NCBI RefSeq assembly: GCF_000153285.1 | Contig: NZ_CH724168.1 | Location: 2,271,455-2,335,454 of the forward strand | Length of the DNA stretch: 64,000 nucleotides | Reading direction: 5' to 3' | Source: Synechococcus sp. WH 7805 | GTDB lineage: Bacteria > Cyanobacteriota > Cyanobacteriia > PCC-6307 > Cyanobiaceae | Shown: positions 56,350-64,000 of the stretch, piece after piece | Numbering within the stretch: position 1 is the first letter of the stretch | Layout of the letters: each line of letters opens with the position of its first letter | The notes under the pieces: generated by a model | Seen by the model: the letters and a program-made list of their open reading frames with translations, nothing else | What the model was told of the DNA's origin: nothing | Databases searched by the model: none | Position numbers and translations under genes: made by a program

Positions 56350-57936
56350 ATGACCAAAGTTCTCGTTTCAGACCCCATTGATCAGGCGGGGATCGACATC
56401 CTCGGGCAGGTGGCTCAGGTGGATCAGCGAACGGGCCTGTCGGCCGAGGAGCTGAAGGCCGTGATCGGTGAATACGACGCCCTGATGATCCGCTCTGGCA
56501 CACAGGTGACTGCGGATGTGATCGCTGCTGCTGATCGTCTGCGCATTATCGGCCGGGCTGGCGTGGGTGTTGACAACGTGGATGTTCCCGCTGCGACCCA
56601 GCGCGGCGTGCTTGTTGTTAACTCACCCGAAGGCAACACAATCGCGGCGGCTGAGCATGCCCTCGCGCTGCTTCTGTCACTGTCGCGCCATGTGCCCCAG
56701 GCCCATGGCTCCATGCGCTCTGGTGCCTGGGACCGCAAGAAGTACGTGGGAAATGAGCTTTACAAGAAGGTCCTCGGCGTTGTCGGTCTTGGAAAGATTG
56801 GCTCCCATGTGGCTCGGGTCGCCAAGGCGATGGGAATGGAGGTGATCGCCTTCGATCCCTTCATTTCTGCCGATCGCGCCCAGCAGATGCAGGTGCGACT
56901 CACCACGCTCGAGGATCTGTTCCGTCAGGCCGACTACATCACGCTGCATATCCCCCGCACGCCGGATACCGAAAACCTCGTCAATGCCGAGCTGCTCCGC
57001 TCGATGAAGTCCACGTCCCGCATCGTGAACTGCGCCAGAGGCGGAATTGTGGATGAGGCGGCTTTGGCCGAAGCGATCGAGAACGGAGTCATCGCCGGAG
57101 CAGGACTGGATGTGTATGCCTCAGAGCCGCTGGCAGAGGATTCTCCGTTGAGGACCGTGGAACGCGGATTGGTCCTGACTCCTCACCTCGGCGCTTCCAC
57201 TGAGGAAGCCCAGGAAAATGTGGCGACGGATGTGGCAGAGCAGATTCGTGATGTGCTGCTCGGTCTTCCGGCGCGCAGCGCTGTGAATATCCCCGGGCTT
57301 AGCGCGGAGATCATGGAGCGGCTCAAGCCCCATCTCCAGCTCGCTGAGACGCTTGGACTGCTAGTGAGTCAGCTCAGTGGCGGGCAGGTTCAAGAGCTTG
57401 AGGTGAGGCTTCAGGGTGAATTTGCGCTCCATCCCTCACAGCCTCTGGTGGTGGCAGCGCTGAAGGGTCTGCTGACCAGTGCTCTCGGCGATCGCATCAA
57501 CTACGTGAATGCCTCTCTGGAGGCCAAAGGGCGCGGCATTCACGTGCTGGAGGTCAAGGATGACGCCAGCCGCGATTTCGCCGGTGGTTCGCTCCAGCTG
57601 TCCACCCGAGGCGGTCAGGGAGGGCACAGCGTGACCGGGGCTGTGTTCGCGGATGGTGAGCTGCGGGTGACCAACATTGATGAGTTCCCTGTGAACGTGC
57701 CCCCAAGCCGTCACATGTTGTTTACCCGCCACCGAGATATGCCTGGGATCATCGGGCACCTGGGTTCATTGCTGGGTGAGCACAACGTGAACATTGCGTC
57801 CATGCAAGTGGGGCGTCGGATCGTGCGCGGTGATGCCGTGATGGTTCTGAGCATCGACGATCCAATTCCGCCCGCCTTGCTGGCCACGATCCACGGCATC
57901 AATGGGATCCAGGAAGCTCACCCCGTCACGCTGTGA
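56350..57936 (+). CDS. serA: SerA, D-3-phosphoglycerate dehydrogenase
   Basis: 528-aa long-form enzyme, first step of serine synthesis. NAD-binding motif VVGLGKIGSHVARVAK near residue 148, catalytic Arg/Glu/His regions NCARGGIVDEAAL and TPHLGASTEEAQENV, then an intervening domain and a C-terminal ACT domain (RHRDMPGIIGHLGSLLGEHN). ATG at 56350 is preferred over the longer frame. Its stop overlaps prmA. Confidence 0.96.
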   Translation: MTKVLVSDPIDQAGIDILGQVAQVDQRTGLSAEELKAVIGEYDALMIRSGTQVTADVIAAADRLRIIGRAGVGVDNVDVPAATQRGVLVVNSPEGNTIAAAEHALALLLSLSRHVPQAHGSMRSGAWDRKKYVGNELYKKVLGVVGLGKIGSHVARVAKAMGMEVIAFDPFISADRAQQMQVRLTTLEDLFRQADYITLHIPRTPDTENLVNAELLRSMKSTSRIVNCARGGIVDEAALAEAIENGVIAGAGLDVYASEPLAEDSPLRTVERGLVLTPHLGASTEEAQENVATDVAEQIRDVLLGLPARSAVNIPGLSAEIMERLKPHLQLAETLGLLVSQLSGGQVQELEVRLQGEFALHPSQPLVVAALKGLLTSALGDRINYVNASLEAKGRGIHVLEVKDDASRDFAGGSLQLSTRGGQGGHSVTGAVFADGELRVTNIDEFPVNVPPSRHMLFTRHRDMPGIIGHLGSLLGEHNVNIASMQVGRRIVRGDAVMVLSIDDPIPPALLATIHGINGIQEAHPVTL

Positions 57937-58829
57937 TGTGGTGGCGCCTGTCTCTGCCCCTGCAACCAGAGCTGGAGGAATCTCTCCTCTGGAAGCTCAC
58001 GGCTATGGGACTGCACCGGGTGGCGGTTCAGCATGCCCCTGAGGCTCCTGATCAACGCACGCTTCTGGCCTGGCTTCCTGCCCACGAATGGCCTGAAGAT
58101 CAGCGTCTTCAACTGATCGGAAGTCTCTCTCCGATGGCTGAAACGTTCGGCCTTCAGCTCGCTGTTCCGCAATGGGACGAGCTGGCTGATGAAGACTGGA
58201 GCCGCAGCTGGAAGCAGCACTGGCAGCCGGATCCTGTGGGGAACGAGCTCCTCATCCTTCCGGCCTGGCTCAGCGTTCCCAAGGAGCATGCTCAGCGTCT
58301 CGTGTTGAAGATGGATCCAGGGAGTGCCTTCGGTACTGGAAGCCACCCAACAACACGCTTGTGCTTGGAAGCTCTTGAAGCCGCTCCTCCACAGGGGCTG
58401 CGGGTGGCTGACCTCGGCTGCGGCAGCGGTGTGCTCGGTCTTGCCGCCCTCGGCCTGGGAGCCCATGAGGTGATCGCAGTCGACACCGACTCTCTGGCCG
58501 TACGCGCCACCTCCGATAACGCTGCTCTCAACGGTCTTGCTTCCGAAGCACTGAGCGTCCGTCAGGGGTCTCTGGAAACTTTGGAGACTCTGCTTGATGG
58601 CAGGCCTGCTGATCTTCTGCTCTGCAACATCCTGGCGCCGGTGATCGAGGCCTTGGCGCCAGGCTTTCAATCCATCCTCAACGCAAATGGGCGTGGACTC
58701 CTCAGTGGTCTTCTTGTGGAGCAGGCTCCGCGCCTGACAGAGGTGCTCGAGGTGCTGGGCTGGTCTGTGCAGGCCCTGGGCAGCCAGGGTCGCTGGGGAC
58801 TCCTGGAGATTCGCCGGCAAGCCCCATAA
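57936..58829 (+). CDS. prmA: PrmA, ribosomal protein L11 methyltransferase
   Basis: 297-aa methyltransferase trimethylating L11. SAM motif VADLGCGSGVLGLAALGLG near residue 158, GSAFGTGSHPTTRLCLEAL before it and the NILAPVIEALAP region downstream of it match PrmA. ATG 57936 overlaps the serA TGA by one base; a GTG one codon upstream is possible. Confidence 0.94.
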   Translation: MWWRLSLPLQPELEESLLWKLTAMGLHRVAVQHAPEAPDQRTLLAWLPAHEWPEDQRLQLIGSLSPMAETFGLQLAVPQWDELADEDWSRSWKQHWQPDPVGNELLILPAWLSVPKEHAQRLVLKMDPGSAFGTGSHPTTRLCLEALEAAPPQGLRVADLGCGSGVLGLAALGLGAHEVIAVDTDSLAVRATSDNAALNGLASEALSVRQGSLETLETLLDGRPADLLLCNILAPVIEALAPGFQSILNANGRGLLSGLLVEQAPRLTEVLEVLGWSVQALGSQGRWGLLEIRRQAP

Positions 58830-58970
58830 GCAGGGCTTATGTAAGCACCGGCTTTGATTGGCCTTGCTCCCAATGCTCGGTTGAAGTGTGTGGGGGGAGG
58901 CCTGTCCGATGTAGAAGGGTGCGGTCCTGCGAGTCCGATTGATTCGGGTCTCTGCACACTTCATCCATCC

Positions 58971-59270
58971 ATGGCTTCTTACAAGGTCACTCTGGTCAGC
59001 GAGAGCGAAGGTCTCAACAAGACCATCGAGGTTCCCGACGATCAGTACATCCTCGATGCCGCTGAAGAGCAGGGCATCGACCTGCCCTACTCCTGCCGCG
59101 CCGGCGCCTGCTCCACCTGTGCTGGCAAAATCACTGCTGGCACCGTTGATCAGTCGGATCAGAGCTTCCTGGACGACGACCAGATCGAAGCTGGTTTCGT
59201 TCTGACCTGCGTGGCTTACCCCACCTCTGATTGCACCATCAAGACCCACGCAGAAGAAGAGCTCTATTGA
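58971..59270 (+). CDS. petF: Ferredoxin, petF type
   Basis: 99-aa [2Fe-2S] ferredoxin, the main photosystem I electron acceptor type. Cluster ligands in [17 protein letters not shown] and VLTCVAYP; acidic surface residues and the end HAEEELY are typical. The 142-bp region upstream includes its promoter but no box was assigned. A terminator follows. Confidence 0.97.
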   Translation: MASYKVTLVSESEGLNKTIEVPDDQYILDAAEEQGIDLPYSCRAGACSTCAGKITAGTVDQSDQSFLDDDQIEAGFVLTCVAYPTSDCTIKTHAEEELY

Positions 59271-59313
59271 GCCTCTCCGCAATCATCAGCTCTCTCTAAC
59301 CAGAGAGTCATTC

Positions 59314-59337
59314 GCCACCCCCCAGGGGTGGCTTTTT
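59314..59337 (+). terminator. Terminator of petF
   Basis: Arms GCCACCCC / GGGGTGGC with a CCA loop, followed by five Ts, about 44 bp after the stop. Confidence 0.92.
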
Positions 59338-59372
59338 GTTGGCAGGGTGGTGCGTGTCTGGCCGATCGAAGG

Positions 59373-59789
59373 ATGTCCTCCGCTACCTCTGCTACTCCCT
59401 TGCGACCTGAAGTTGATGGTCTCCTTGCCCACGGCACTGTGCACACCAGTCCTGGCGGCCAGTACAGCTTCAGGGTGATCGGACCTTGCTGCCGTCTGTT
59501 CGATCGCAATGAGCTTCCCTGGCCCTGCTGTCGTCTCGTGTGGCGCAGCAAGGAGCCGAGTTGGCGTCGGGTGGGCCGTCGTTTTGTTCCCGACCTTGCC
59601 TCCCGTCGTTGTCCCTCCTACGCGGTTGAGCTGCTCCAGCCCGGTTCCAGACCCACTGTCACCGTGCTGACGCTCTTTTCCATGCGTTTCACGGCGAGCC
59701 TGCAGGAATGGTGGTACAGCCGCCATCCCCGCTCCTTCGACTCCTCCAATCAGTGCCCGTTATCAAACCCGGCTGAACCGAGGCACTAA
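59373..59789 (+). CDS. Conserved-looking hypothetical protein, Cys/Arg-rich
   Basis: 138-aa basic protein starting at ATG 59373. Middle region GPCCRLFDRNELPWPCCRLV has two Cys-Cys pairs, and RSKEPSWRRVGRRFVPDLA follows. No family assigned. The Cys pairs suggest metal or disulfide binding as a possibility only. Its last bases enter the psbV terminator region. Confidence 0.55.
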   Translation: MSSATSATPLRPEVDGLLAHGTVHTSPGGQYSFRVIGPCCRLFDRNELPWPCCRLVWRSKEPSWRRVGRRFVPDLASRRCPSYAVELLQPGSRPTVTVLTLFSMRFTASLQEWWYSRHPRSFDSSNQCPLSNPAEPRH

Positions 59790-59812
59790 AAAAGCCCGCC
59801 TTTGGCGGGCTT
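59787..59812 (-). terminator. Terminator of psbV
   Basis: On the minus strand, arms AAGCCCGCC / GGCGGGCTT with a three-base loop, followed by Ts. Confidence 0.92.
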
Positions 59813-59822
59813 GGTGTGTTGA

Positions 59823-60335
59823 TCAGAAGTAAATCTTGCCGCCGCCCCACTCTGCTCCGAGCACTTTCGGGGCCACGAGGATGTAGGCCGACATCAACCT
59901 GAGATCCTCATCCGTGAGGTCGCGCATAGCGGGATAGAGATCGCGGCTGCGCATGCTGGGGTGTAGGTCGGCAATGCTGTATTCACCGTCGTAAGAGGTC
60001 GGATCCTGGAGGTAGTCAATCAGGGCTGCCACATTGTCCCGGGCTGGTGTGGCCAAGGCGAGGGTCTCGGGGTCGAGGCCAACATTGTGGTTGGTCTTGG
60101 TGATACCACCGGCATGACAGGTTCCGCAGCTGGTGTTGAACACCTTGCGCCCGGCTTTGACCTGTTGCTCAGTGAAGGTGACTGTGCTGCCCTCGGAGTC
60201 TGCAGGAACCGTCAAGGTCTCTGCGTCCCACGAAGCGGCCTGGGCAGGGGTGCCGATCACCAGGACGGCGAAGGCCGACAGCACGATCAGCAGTCGGCTC
60301 AGGGAGCGACGCAAGTTGAGGAGAAAAGAGGCCAT
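59823..60335 (-). CDS. psbV: PsbV, cytochrome c550 of photosystem II
   Basis: 170-aa lumenal c-type cytochrome stabilising the oxygen-evolving complex. Signal peptide: basic start, hydrophobic core LLIVLSAFAVLVIG, cleavage near PAQA-AS at residue ~33. Heme site NTSCGTCHAGG. End GGGKIYF typical of PsbV. ATG at 60335 is preferred to one 11 codons upstream. Its heme attachment depends on the CcsB/CcdA system encoded earlier in this window. Confidence 0.96.
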   Translation of the reverse strand: MASFLLNLRRSLSRLLIVLSAFAVLVIGTPAQAASWDAETLTVPADSEGSTVTFTEQQVKAGRKVFNTSCGTCHAGGITKTNHNVGLDPETLALATPARDNVAALIDYLQDPTSYDGEYSIADLHPSMRSRDLYPAMRDLTDEDLRLMSAYILVAPKVLGAEWGGGKIYF

Positions 60336-60422
60336 GAAGAATGCCGGAGACTGGTGAAGACAGCGCACAACGCTCTTGTATCACGGGGTGGGATCCTCTC
60401 GTGGGCAATCCCGCTCAGGCGA

Positions 60423-61394
60423 TCACGAACTGTTGCAGCTCCAGGGCTCCATTGACGGGGTTACGTCGATCGACAGGAAGTCTTTGGCAAGAACCGTGGC
60501 TGGGAAAATCGCCTGGGCTTCGGCAAGAAGATCGTTAGCAGTGACAGCATTCCCAGGGGCATAACGGGGGCTGAGGTGGGTGAGCACCAACTGGCTGACA
60601 CCCGCCTCAGCTGCCGTTTGCGCCGCCATGGTGCTGGTGGAGTGCTGGCGTTGAAAAGCCATCTCCGCCTCGGCATGGGAAAACGTTGATTCATGAATCA
60701 GGAGATCCGCCCCTCGTGCCAGCTCCACGGCGGCTTCGCAGAACACGGTGTCGGTGCAATAGACCACGCTTGCTCCGCGACGTTGGGGGCCGCACAGGTC
60801 GCGACCGTCAATGCTGCGGCCATCGTCGAGAGTGACAGTTTCGCCGCGCTTCAGAGCGGCATAAACAGGCCCTGGCGAGATGTTCAGATCGCGGGCCCTG
60901 GCCACGTCAAACCGGCCTGCACGGGGCTTCTGATCCACCCGGTAGGCATAGGCGGGGACCCGGTGATGCAGTGGTGTGGCGCGTACCTGCAGGTCGTCGT
61001 CTTCGAAGACGATCCGTCCGGCTTCTGCAGCTCCGCGCACTGGATGCACGGCCAGCGGGTAGCCGATGCGCGTGGAACTGGTTCGCAGCACGCCCTGCAG
61101 GTAGGCATCCAGGGGGTCCGGTCCATAAAGATCAACCCCTGAGCTGCTGCCGCTTAGCCCCAGGCTGGCCAGCAGTCCCGGCAGCCCGAACACGTGATCG
61201 CCGTGCATGTGGGTAATGAACACCCTGCGCAGCTGCGAAAGACGTAGGTCGCTGCGTAGGAACTGATGCTGGGTGCCTTCACCACAGTCAAACAACCAGA
61301 GCTCCGACCGTTGGGGCAGTCGCAGCGCCACTGCAGACACATTGCGGGCGCGGGTCGGAACTCCGGAACTGGTGCCGAGAAAGGTGACCTGCAC
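60423..61394 (-). CDS. rnz: Ribonuclease Z
   Basis: 323-aa metallo-beta-lactamase-fold nuclease trimming tRNA 3' ends. The metal site [15 protein letters not shown] near residue 60, start [15 protein letters not shown] and [13 protein letters not shown] match tRNase Z. The divergent SpoIID-like gene starts 89 bp away. Confidence 0.95.
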   Translation of the reverse strand: MQVTFLGTSSGVPTRARNVSAVALRLPQRSELWLFDCGEGTQHQFLRSDLRLSQLRRVFITHMHGDHVFGLPGLLASLGLSGSSSGVDLYGPDPLDAYLQGVLRTSSTRIGYPLAVHPVRGAAEAGRIVFEDDDLQVRATPLHHRVPAYAYRVDQKPRAGRFDVARARDLNISPGPVYAALKRGETVTLDDGRSIDGRDLCGPQRRGASVVYCTDTVFCEAAVELARGADLLIHESTFSHAEAEMAFQRQHSTSTMAAQTAAEAGVSQLVLTHLSPRYAPGNAVTANDLLAEAQAIFPATVLAKDFLSIDVTPSMEPWSCNSS

Positions 61395-61482
61395 GGCGGA
61401 GCGGGCTCAATGGCCAATCTGCCACGGAGGCCTGGCCCACCCTCGGCGGGAGGGGCACACTGGGCGCCCATCTGTTTCTGGA

Positions 61483-62901
61483 GTGCTGACGTTCGTCTCC
61501 ATTCTTCGGCCAGGGCTCAGAGCCGCATGGCTGGCTCCCCTTGCCGTGGTCGCCCTTGTCAGCGAGCCGCGGGCAGCGGTGACCGCTCAGGAGCCGATGA
61601 TGCGGGTTCTTGTGGCAGAGGGACAGTCCCTTCATCTCAGGGCCGACGATGCGGTGCCGCTCCTGGTGCGTGGGCTCGGCGGTCGGGAACGCTCCCTGCA
61701 GAGGTTGTCGGTCAGCCTCCGTGGAGGTTCACTTGTCCTGGATGGCCTGGGTCAGGCCCCATCCGTCCGCGTGTCCACGGAAGATCCGCGGGGGTTCTGG
61801 CTTGGCAAGCGGCGCTATCGCGGTGATGTGGTGCTTCTGCCCCGGGGCGGTCGCGTGATGGCCATCAACCGGCTGGGCATCGAAACTTATTTGCCCAGTG
61901 TGGTGGGCAGCGAGATGCCAACCGGTTGGCCGCTCGCAGCACTGCAGGCCCAGGCGGTTGCCGCACGTACCTACGCCCTGCGGCAGCGGGGTAAAAAGGG
62001 CGACTTCGATGTGAAAGCCACCGTTGCCAGCCAGGTGTACAAAGGCATCGAATCGGAGACGCCACGCACCCTGGAAGCCGTGAAGACCACCCGATCCCTA
62101 GTTCTTGTGCATGGGGGGCGTCTGATCAATGCGGTGTTCCACAGCAGCTCGGGGGGCGCCACCGAGCCCAGCGGCGAAGTGTGGCGTCAACAACTCCCTT
62201 ATCTGGTGAGCGTTCGGGATCACGACAACCACAGTCCTGTTCACCGTTGGAACAAGCGGTTCGACGTCAGCGATCTTCAACGGCTCTTCAAGGAGACCGG
62301 TGGAGTGGAGGGTGTACGTGTTCTCAGCACAAGCTCCACCGGACGGGTGCGTTCGGCTCGAATTAAGGGGCCGCGTGGGTCGTTGGTGCTGTCAGGGCGT
62401 GAGCTGCGTCGGCGGCTCGGCCTCAAAAGCACGATGGTGCGCTTCGACATGGTTCGCGATGCCGACATGCAGCGTTCTCCGGAGATTCCGTCGGATTCCG
62501 AGCCGTCCCGCGAGCCGCCAGCTCTGATCGGCCTCTGGAGCGATTCGGCCACCGGCTCCATTGAACCTGCGGATCCGGGGCTGACGCCACTGCCACTGCC
62601 ACCGCCACCGCCACCGCCACCTCTGCAGACGCCTCGCAGCAGCCTCGACCGACCGAGCCGCCTTGTGCGTTCGAGCAGCCTTGTTCGTTCAGGCCGCCTG
62701 GTGCTTGAAGCGCGGGGACAGGGGTATGGGCACGGCGTGGGCATGAGCCAGTGGGGTGCCCACGGGCTGGCAGAGCAAGGGGCTGATTTCCGCCAGATCC
62801 TTCTTCACTACTACCGAGGGGTGCAAATTCGTCCCTACCGGCCTGGCGATGATCCATCGCTGGCATTCAGCCCTGGATCGGAGCCAGCCTGGTGGGGTTG
62901 A
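61483..62901 (+). CDS. SpoIID/LytB-domain protein, secreted
   Basis: 472-aa protein. GTG start at 61483 gives a signal peptide (LRAAWLAPLAVVALVSEPRA). SpoIID domain regions include NRLGIETYLPSVVGSEMP, ALQAQAVAARTYAL and SSGGATEPSG; C-terminal GYGHGVGMSQWGAHGLAEQG completes it. The family includes lytic transglycosylases and amidase stimulators acting on cell wall glycan. A proline run LPLPPPPPPPP and a repeated LVRSS segment form a linker before the final part. It overlaps nagB by about 10 bp. Confidence 0.86.
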   Translation: MLTFVSILRPGLRAAWLAPLAVVALVSEPRAAVTAQEPMMRVLVAEGQSLHLRADDAVPLLVRGLGGRERSLQRLSVSLRGGSLVLDGLGQAPSVRVSTEDPRGFWLGKRRYRGDVVLLPRGGRVMAINRLGIETYLPSVVGSEMPTGWPLAALQAQAVAARTYALRQRGKKGDFDVKATVASQVYKGIESETPRTLEAVKTTRSLVLVHGGRLINAVFHSSSGGATEPSGEVWRQQLPYLVSVRDHDNHSPVHRWNKRFDVSDLQRLFKETGGVEGVRVLSTSSTGRVRSARIKGPRGSLVLSGRELRRRLGLKSTMVRFDMVRDADMQRSPEIPSDSEPSREPPALIGLWSDSATGSIEPADPGLTPLPLPPPPPPPPLQTPRSSLDRPSRLVRSSSLVRSGRLVLEARGQGYGHGVGMSQWGAHGLAEQGADFRQILLHYYRGVQIRPYRPGDDPSLAFSPGSEPAWWG

Positions 62902-63701
62902 TCCCCGCCCCATCTGTGCCGCAGCTTCCCCCATCCATTTCGGTTCAGCGCCGCCAGGATCCCGCTGCGCTAATGGCGGTTGTGGTGGATGCTCTGGACG
63001 CTTTCCTGCAAACGTGTGTTCAGCAGCAACAGTTCTGCCCCCTGGGACTGGCCACCGGCCGCACGATGGAGCCCCTCTATGCGGTGCTCTGTGAGCGGCT
63101 CAGGGCATGGCCCGCGCTGCATCTGCAGTGGCTGCGGGACCATTGGTGCAGTTTCAATCTCGATGAATACGTCGGTCTGCAGGCCGGAGATCCGCGGAGT
63201 TTCACGGCTTACATGCAGACCCACCTGGCGGGGCCCCTGGATCTGCCGACCGATCGGGTCAGGATTCCTGACGGTATGGCCTGCGATCCAAGCTCGGAGG
63301 CCCGTCGCTACAGCACGGCGCTGCGCCAGGCCGGCGGGATCGGGCTTCAGCTTCTTGGCCTTGGCAGCAATGGCCATGTGGGTTTCAACGAGCCGCCCTC
63401 AGGGTTCGACAGCCCGTGCCGCGTTGTGACCTTGCAGGCAGCGACCAGGATTCAGAACGCTGAGGCCTTCGGCGGTGATTCCGAGGCCGTGCCAAAGCAG
63501 GCGATCACGCTCGGGCTGCAGGAGATTCTCAGTGCCAAGGTGATTCATCTGATCGTGACGGGCAGCGCCAAGGCGGAAATTCTGCGGACGGCTCTGTTGG
63601 AGCCCAGCACTGGCCAGGTTCCCGCCAGCTGGCTTCAGCAGCACCCACAGGTGCACCTGTGGGTGGATGATGCCGCCCATTCCCGTCTTTCGGCACCTTG
63701 A
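62892..63701 (+). CDS. nagB: NagB-like glucosamine-6-phosphate deaminase
   Basis: 269-aa enzyme converting glucosamine-6-phosphate to fructose-6-phosphate and ammonia. Motifs: LGLATGRTMEPLY for phosphate binding, FNLDEYVGL with the catalytic Asp, and LGLGSNGHVGFNEPPSG, matching the Gly-Asn-Gly-His form seen in Bacillus enzymes. Start either GTG 62892 or TTG 62898, whose TTGA overlaps the SpoIID-like stop. Position after a wall-degrading protein suggests amino-sugar recycling. Confidence 0.88.
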   Translation: MGLIPAPSVPQLPPSISVQRRQDPAALMAVVVDALDAFLQTCVQQQQFCPLGLATGRTMEPLYAVLCERLRAWPALHLQWLRDHWCSFNLDEYVGLQAGDPRSFTAYMQTHLAGPLDLPTDRVRIPDGMACDPSSEARRYSTALRQAGGIGLQLLGLGSNGHVGFNEPPSGFDSPCRVVTLQAATRIQNAEAFGGDSEAVPKQAITLGLQEILSAKVIHLIVTGSAKAEILRTALLEPSTGQVPASWLQQHPQVHLWVDDAAHSRLSAP

Positions 63702-64000
63702 CCCGCTGGCAGTTCTCGATTGACCGCGGCGGCACCTTCACCGATGTGGTGGCACGCCGGCCTGACGGAGGGCTGATCGTCCGCAAGGTGCTCTCGGTGC
63801 AGCCTGGTAAGGAGGGTGATCCGGCGGTGGATGCGATCCAGTCGCTCATGGAGATGGACAGCCTTGATTTCACATCAGGCATCGAGGAGCTGCGACTGGG
63901 AACCACCGTGGCCACCAATGCCCTGCTTGAGGGCAAGGGGGAGCCAGTGCTTTTGCTCACGAACAAGGGCCTGGCCGACCTGCTGCGCATCGGTGATCAG
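63698..64000 (+). CDS. 5-oxoprolinase / hydantoinase family protein (5' part)
   Basis: The first ~101 residues are in the window; the gene continues past the right edge. TTG start at 63698 overlaps the nagB stop as TTGA. FSIDRGGTFTDVVARRPDG is the N-terminal nucleotide-binding motif of the HyuA/oxoprolinase family, and LRLGTTVATNALLEGKG follows as expected. Such proteins hydrolyse 5-oxoproline or hydantoins with ATP; the substrate is not determinable from this part. Confidence 0.88.
   Translation, partial: MTRWQFSIDRGGTFTDVVARRPDGGLIVRKVLSVQPGKEGDPAVDAIQSLMEMDSLDFTSGIEELRLGTTVATNALLEGKGEPVLLLTNKGLADLLRIGDQ

Noticed and set aside
57918-59282. 454-codon minus-strand ORF across prmA and petF
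   Set aside because: It runs antisense to two clear genes and across their intergenic region; composition is that of a shadow frame.

Overview
The window reads as chromosomal core sequence from a marine picocyanobacterium of the Synechococcus type. The main evidence is an allophycocyanin core cluster (apcE, apcA, apcB, apcC), the cyanobacterial split ATP synthase operons (atp1-a-c-b'-b-delta-alpha-gamma in one place, beta-epsilon in another), cytochrome c550 (psbV), a petF-type ferredoxin, ferredoxin-thioredoxin reductase variable chain, PSRP-3/Ycf65, a PS_II_S4 protein, and many small conserved cyanobacterial proteins. The DNA is GC-rich by eye, densely packed, and shows no prophage, insertion sequence, CRISPR array or rRNA operon. 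The only RNA gene found is a tRNA-Val(GAC).

Layout. 1-4070: biotin synthesis on the minus strand (bioF, a BioK-like esterase, bioC, bioD and a 51-aa membrane protein, each overlapping the next by four bases, then partial bioA), with two micro-ORFs on the plus strand between bioD and bioA. 4143-16738: housekeeping genes (BASS transporter, Ski2-like helicase, fumC with a coupled 33-aa membrane protein, purB, TlyA-type methyltransferase, glnB, queF, the cytochrome c maturation pair ccsB/ccdA, ftsW). 16818-21449: phycobilisome core. 21610-28566: a methyltransferase and the main ATP synthase operon. 28686-31455: a tight run of 2OG-Fe oxygenase, ferredoxin, 64-aa protein, DUF3326 and YchJ. 31461-37271: alanine dehydrogenase, nadE, nadD, a GTPase and a CNNM-type protein. 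37325-47076: pepP, HAD phosphatase, PSRP-3, atpC/atpD, groES/groEL, secG, gpmI. 47230-54831: pyrR, ftrV, a Hsp70-like protein with a membrane-anchored neighbour, rpoZ, DUF1818, DUF2811, EVE protein, murD, tRNA-Val. 54906-64000: PS_II_S4 protein, serA, prmA, petF, psbV, rnz, a SpoIID-like protein, nagB and the start of a 5-oxoprolinase/hydantoinase gene.

How the genes work together. Photosynthetic light harvesting (ApcA/B/C/E, PsbV), electron transfer (PetF, FtrV, CcsB/CcdA) and ATP synthesis dominate, surrounded by nitrogen signalling (PII), cofactor synthesis (biotin, NAD, queuosine) and protein folding (GroES/EL). Four-base stop/start overlaps (ATGA, GTGA, TTGA) recur and support several short genes that would otherwise be easy to miss.

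Most novel-looking items: the five-gene oxygenase/ferredoxin/DUF3326 run; a spaced inverted repeat whose arms carry cyanobacterial-type DnaA boxes (51613-51683); an in-frame duplication just past the stop codon of the Hsp70-like gene; tiny membrane proteins translationally coupled to bioD and fumC; and two conserved genes (ccdA and the HAD phosphatase) with no ordinary start codon upstream of their essential motifs. None of these is proven new from sequence alone.
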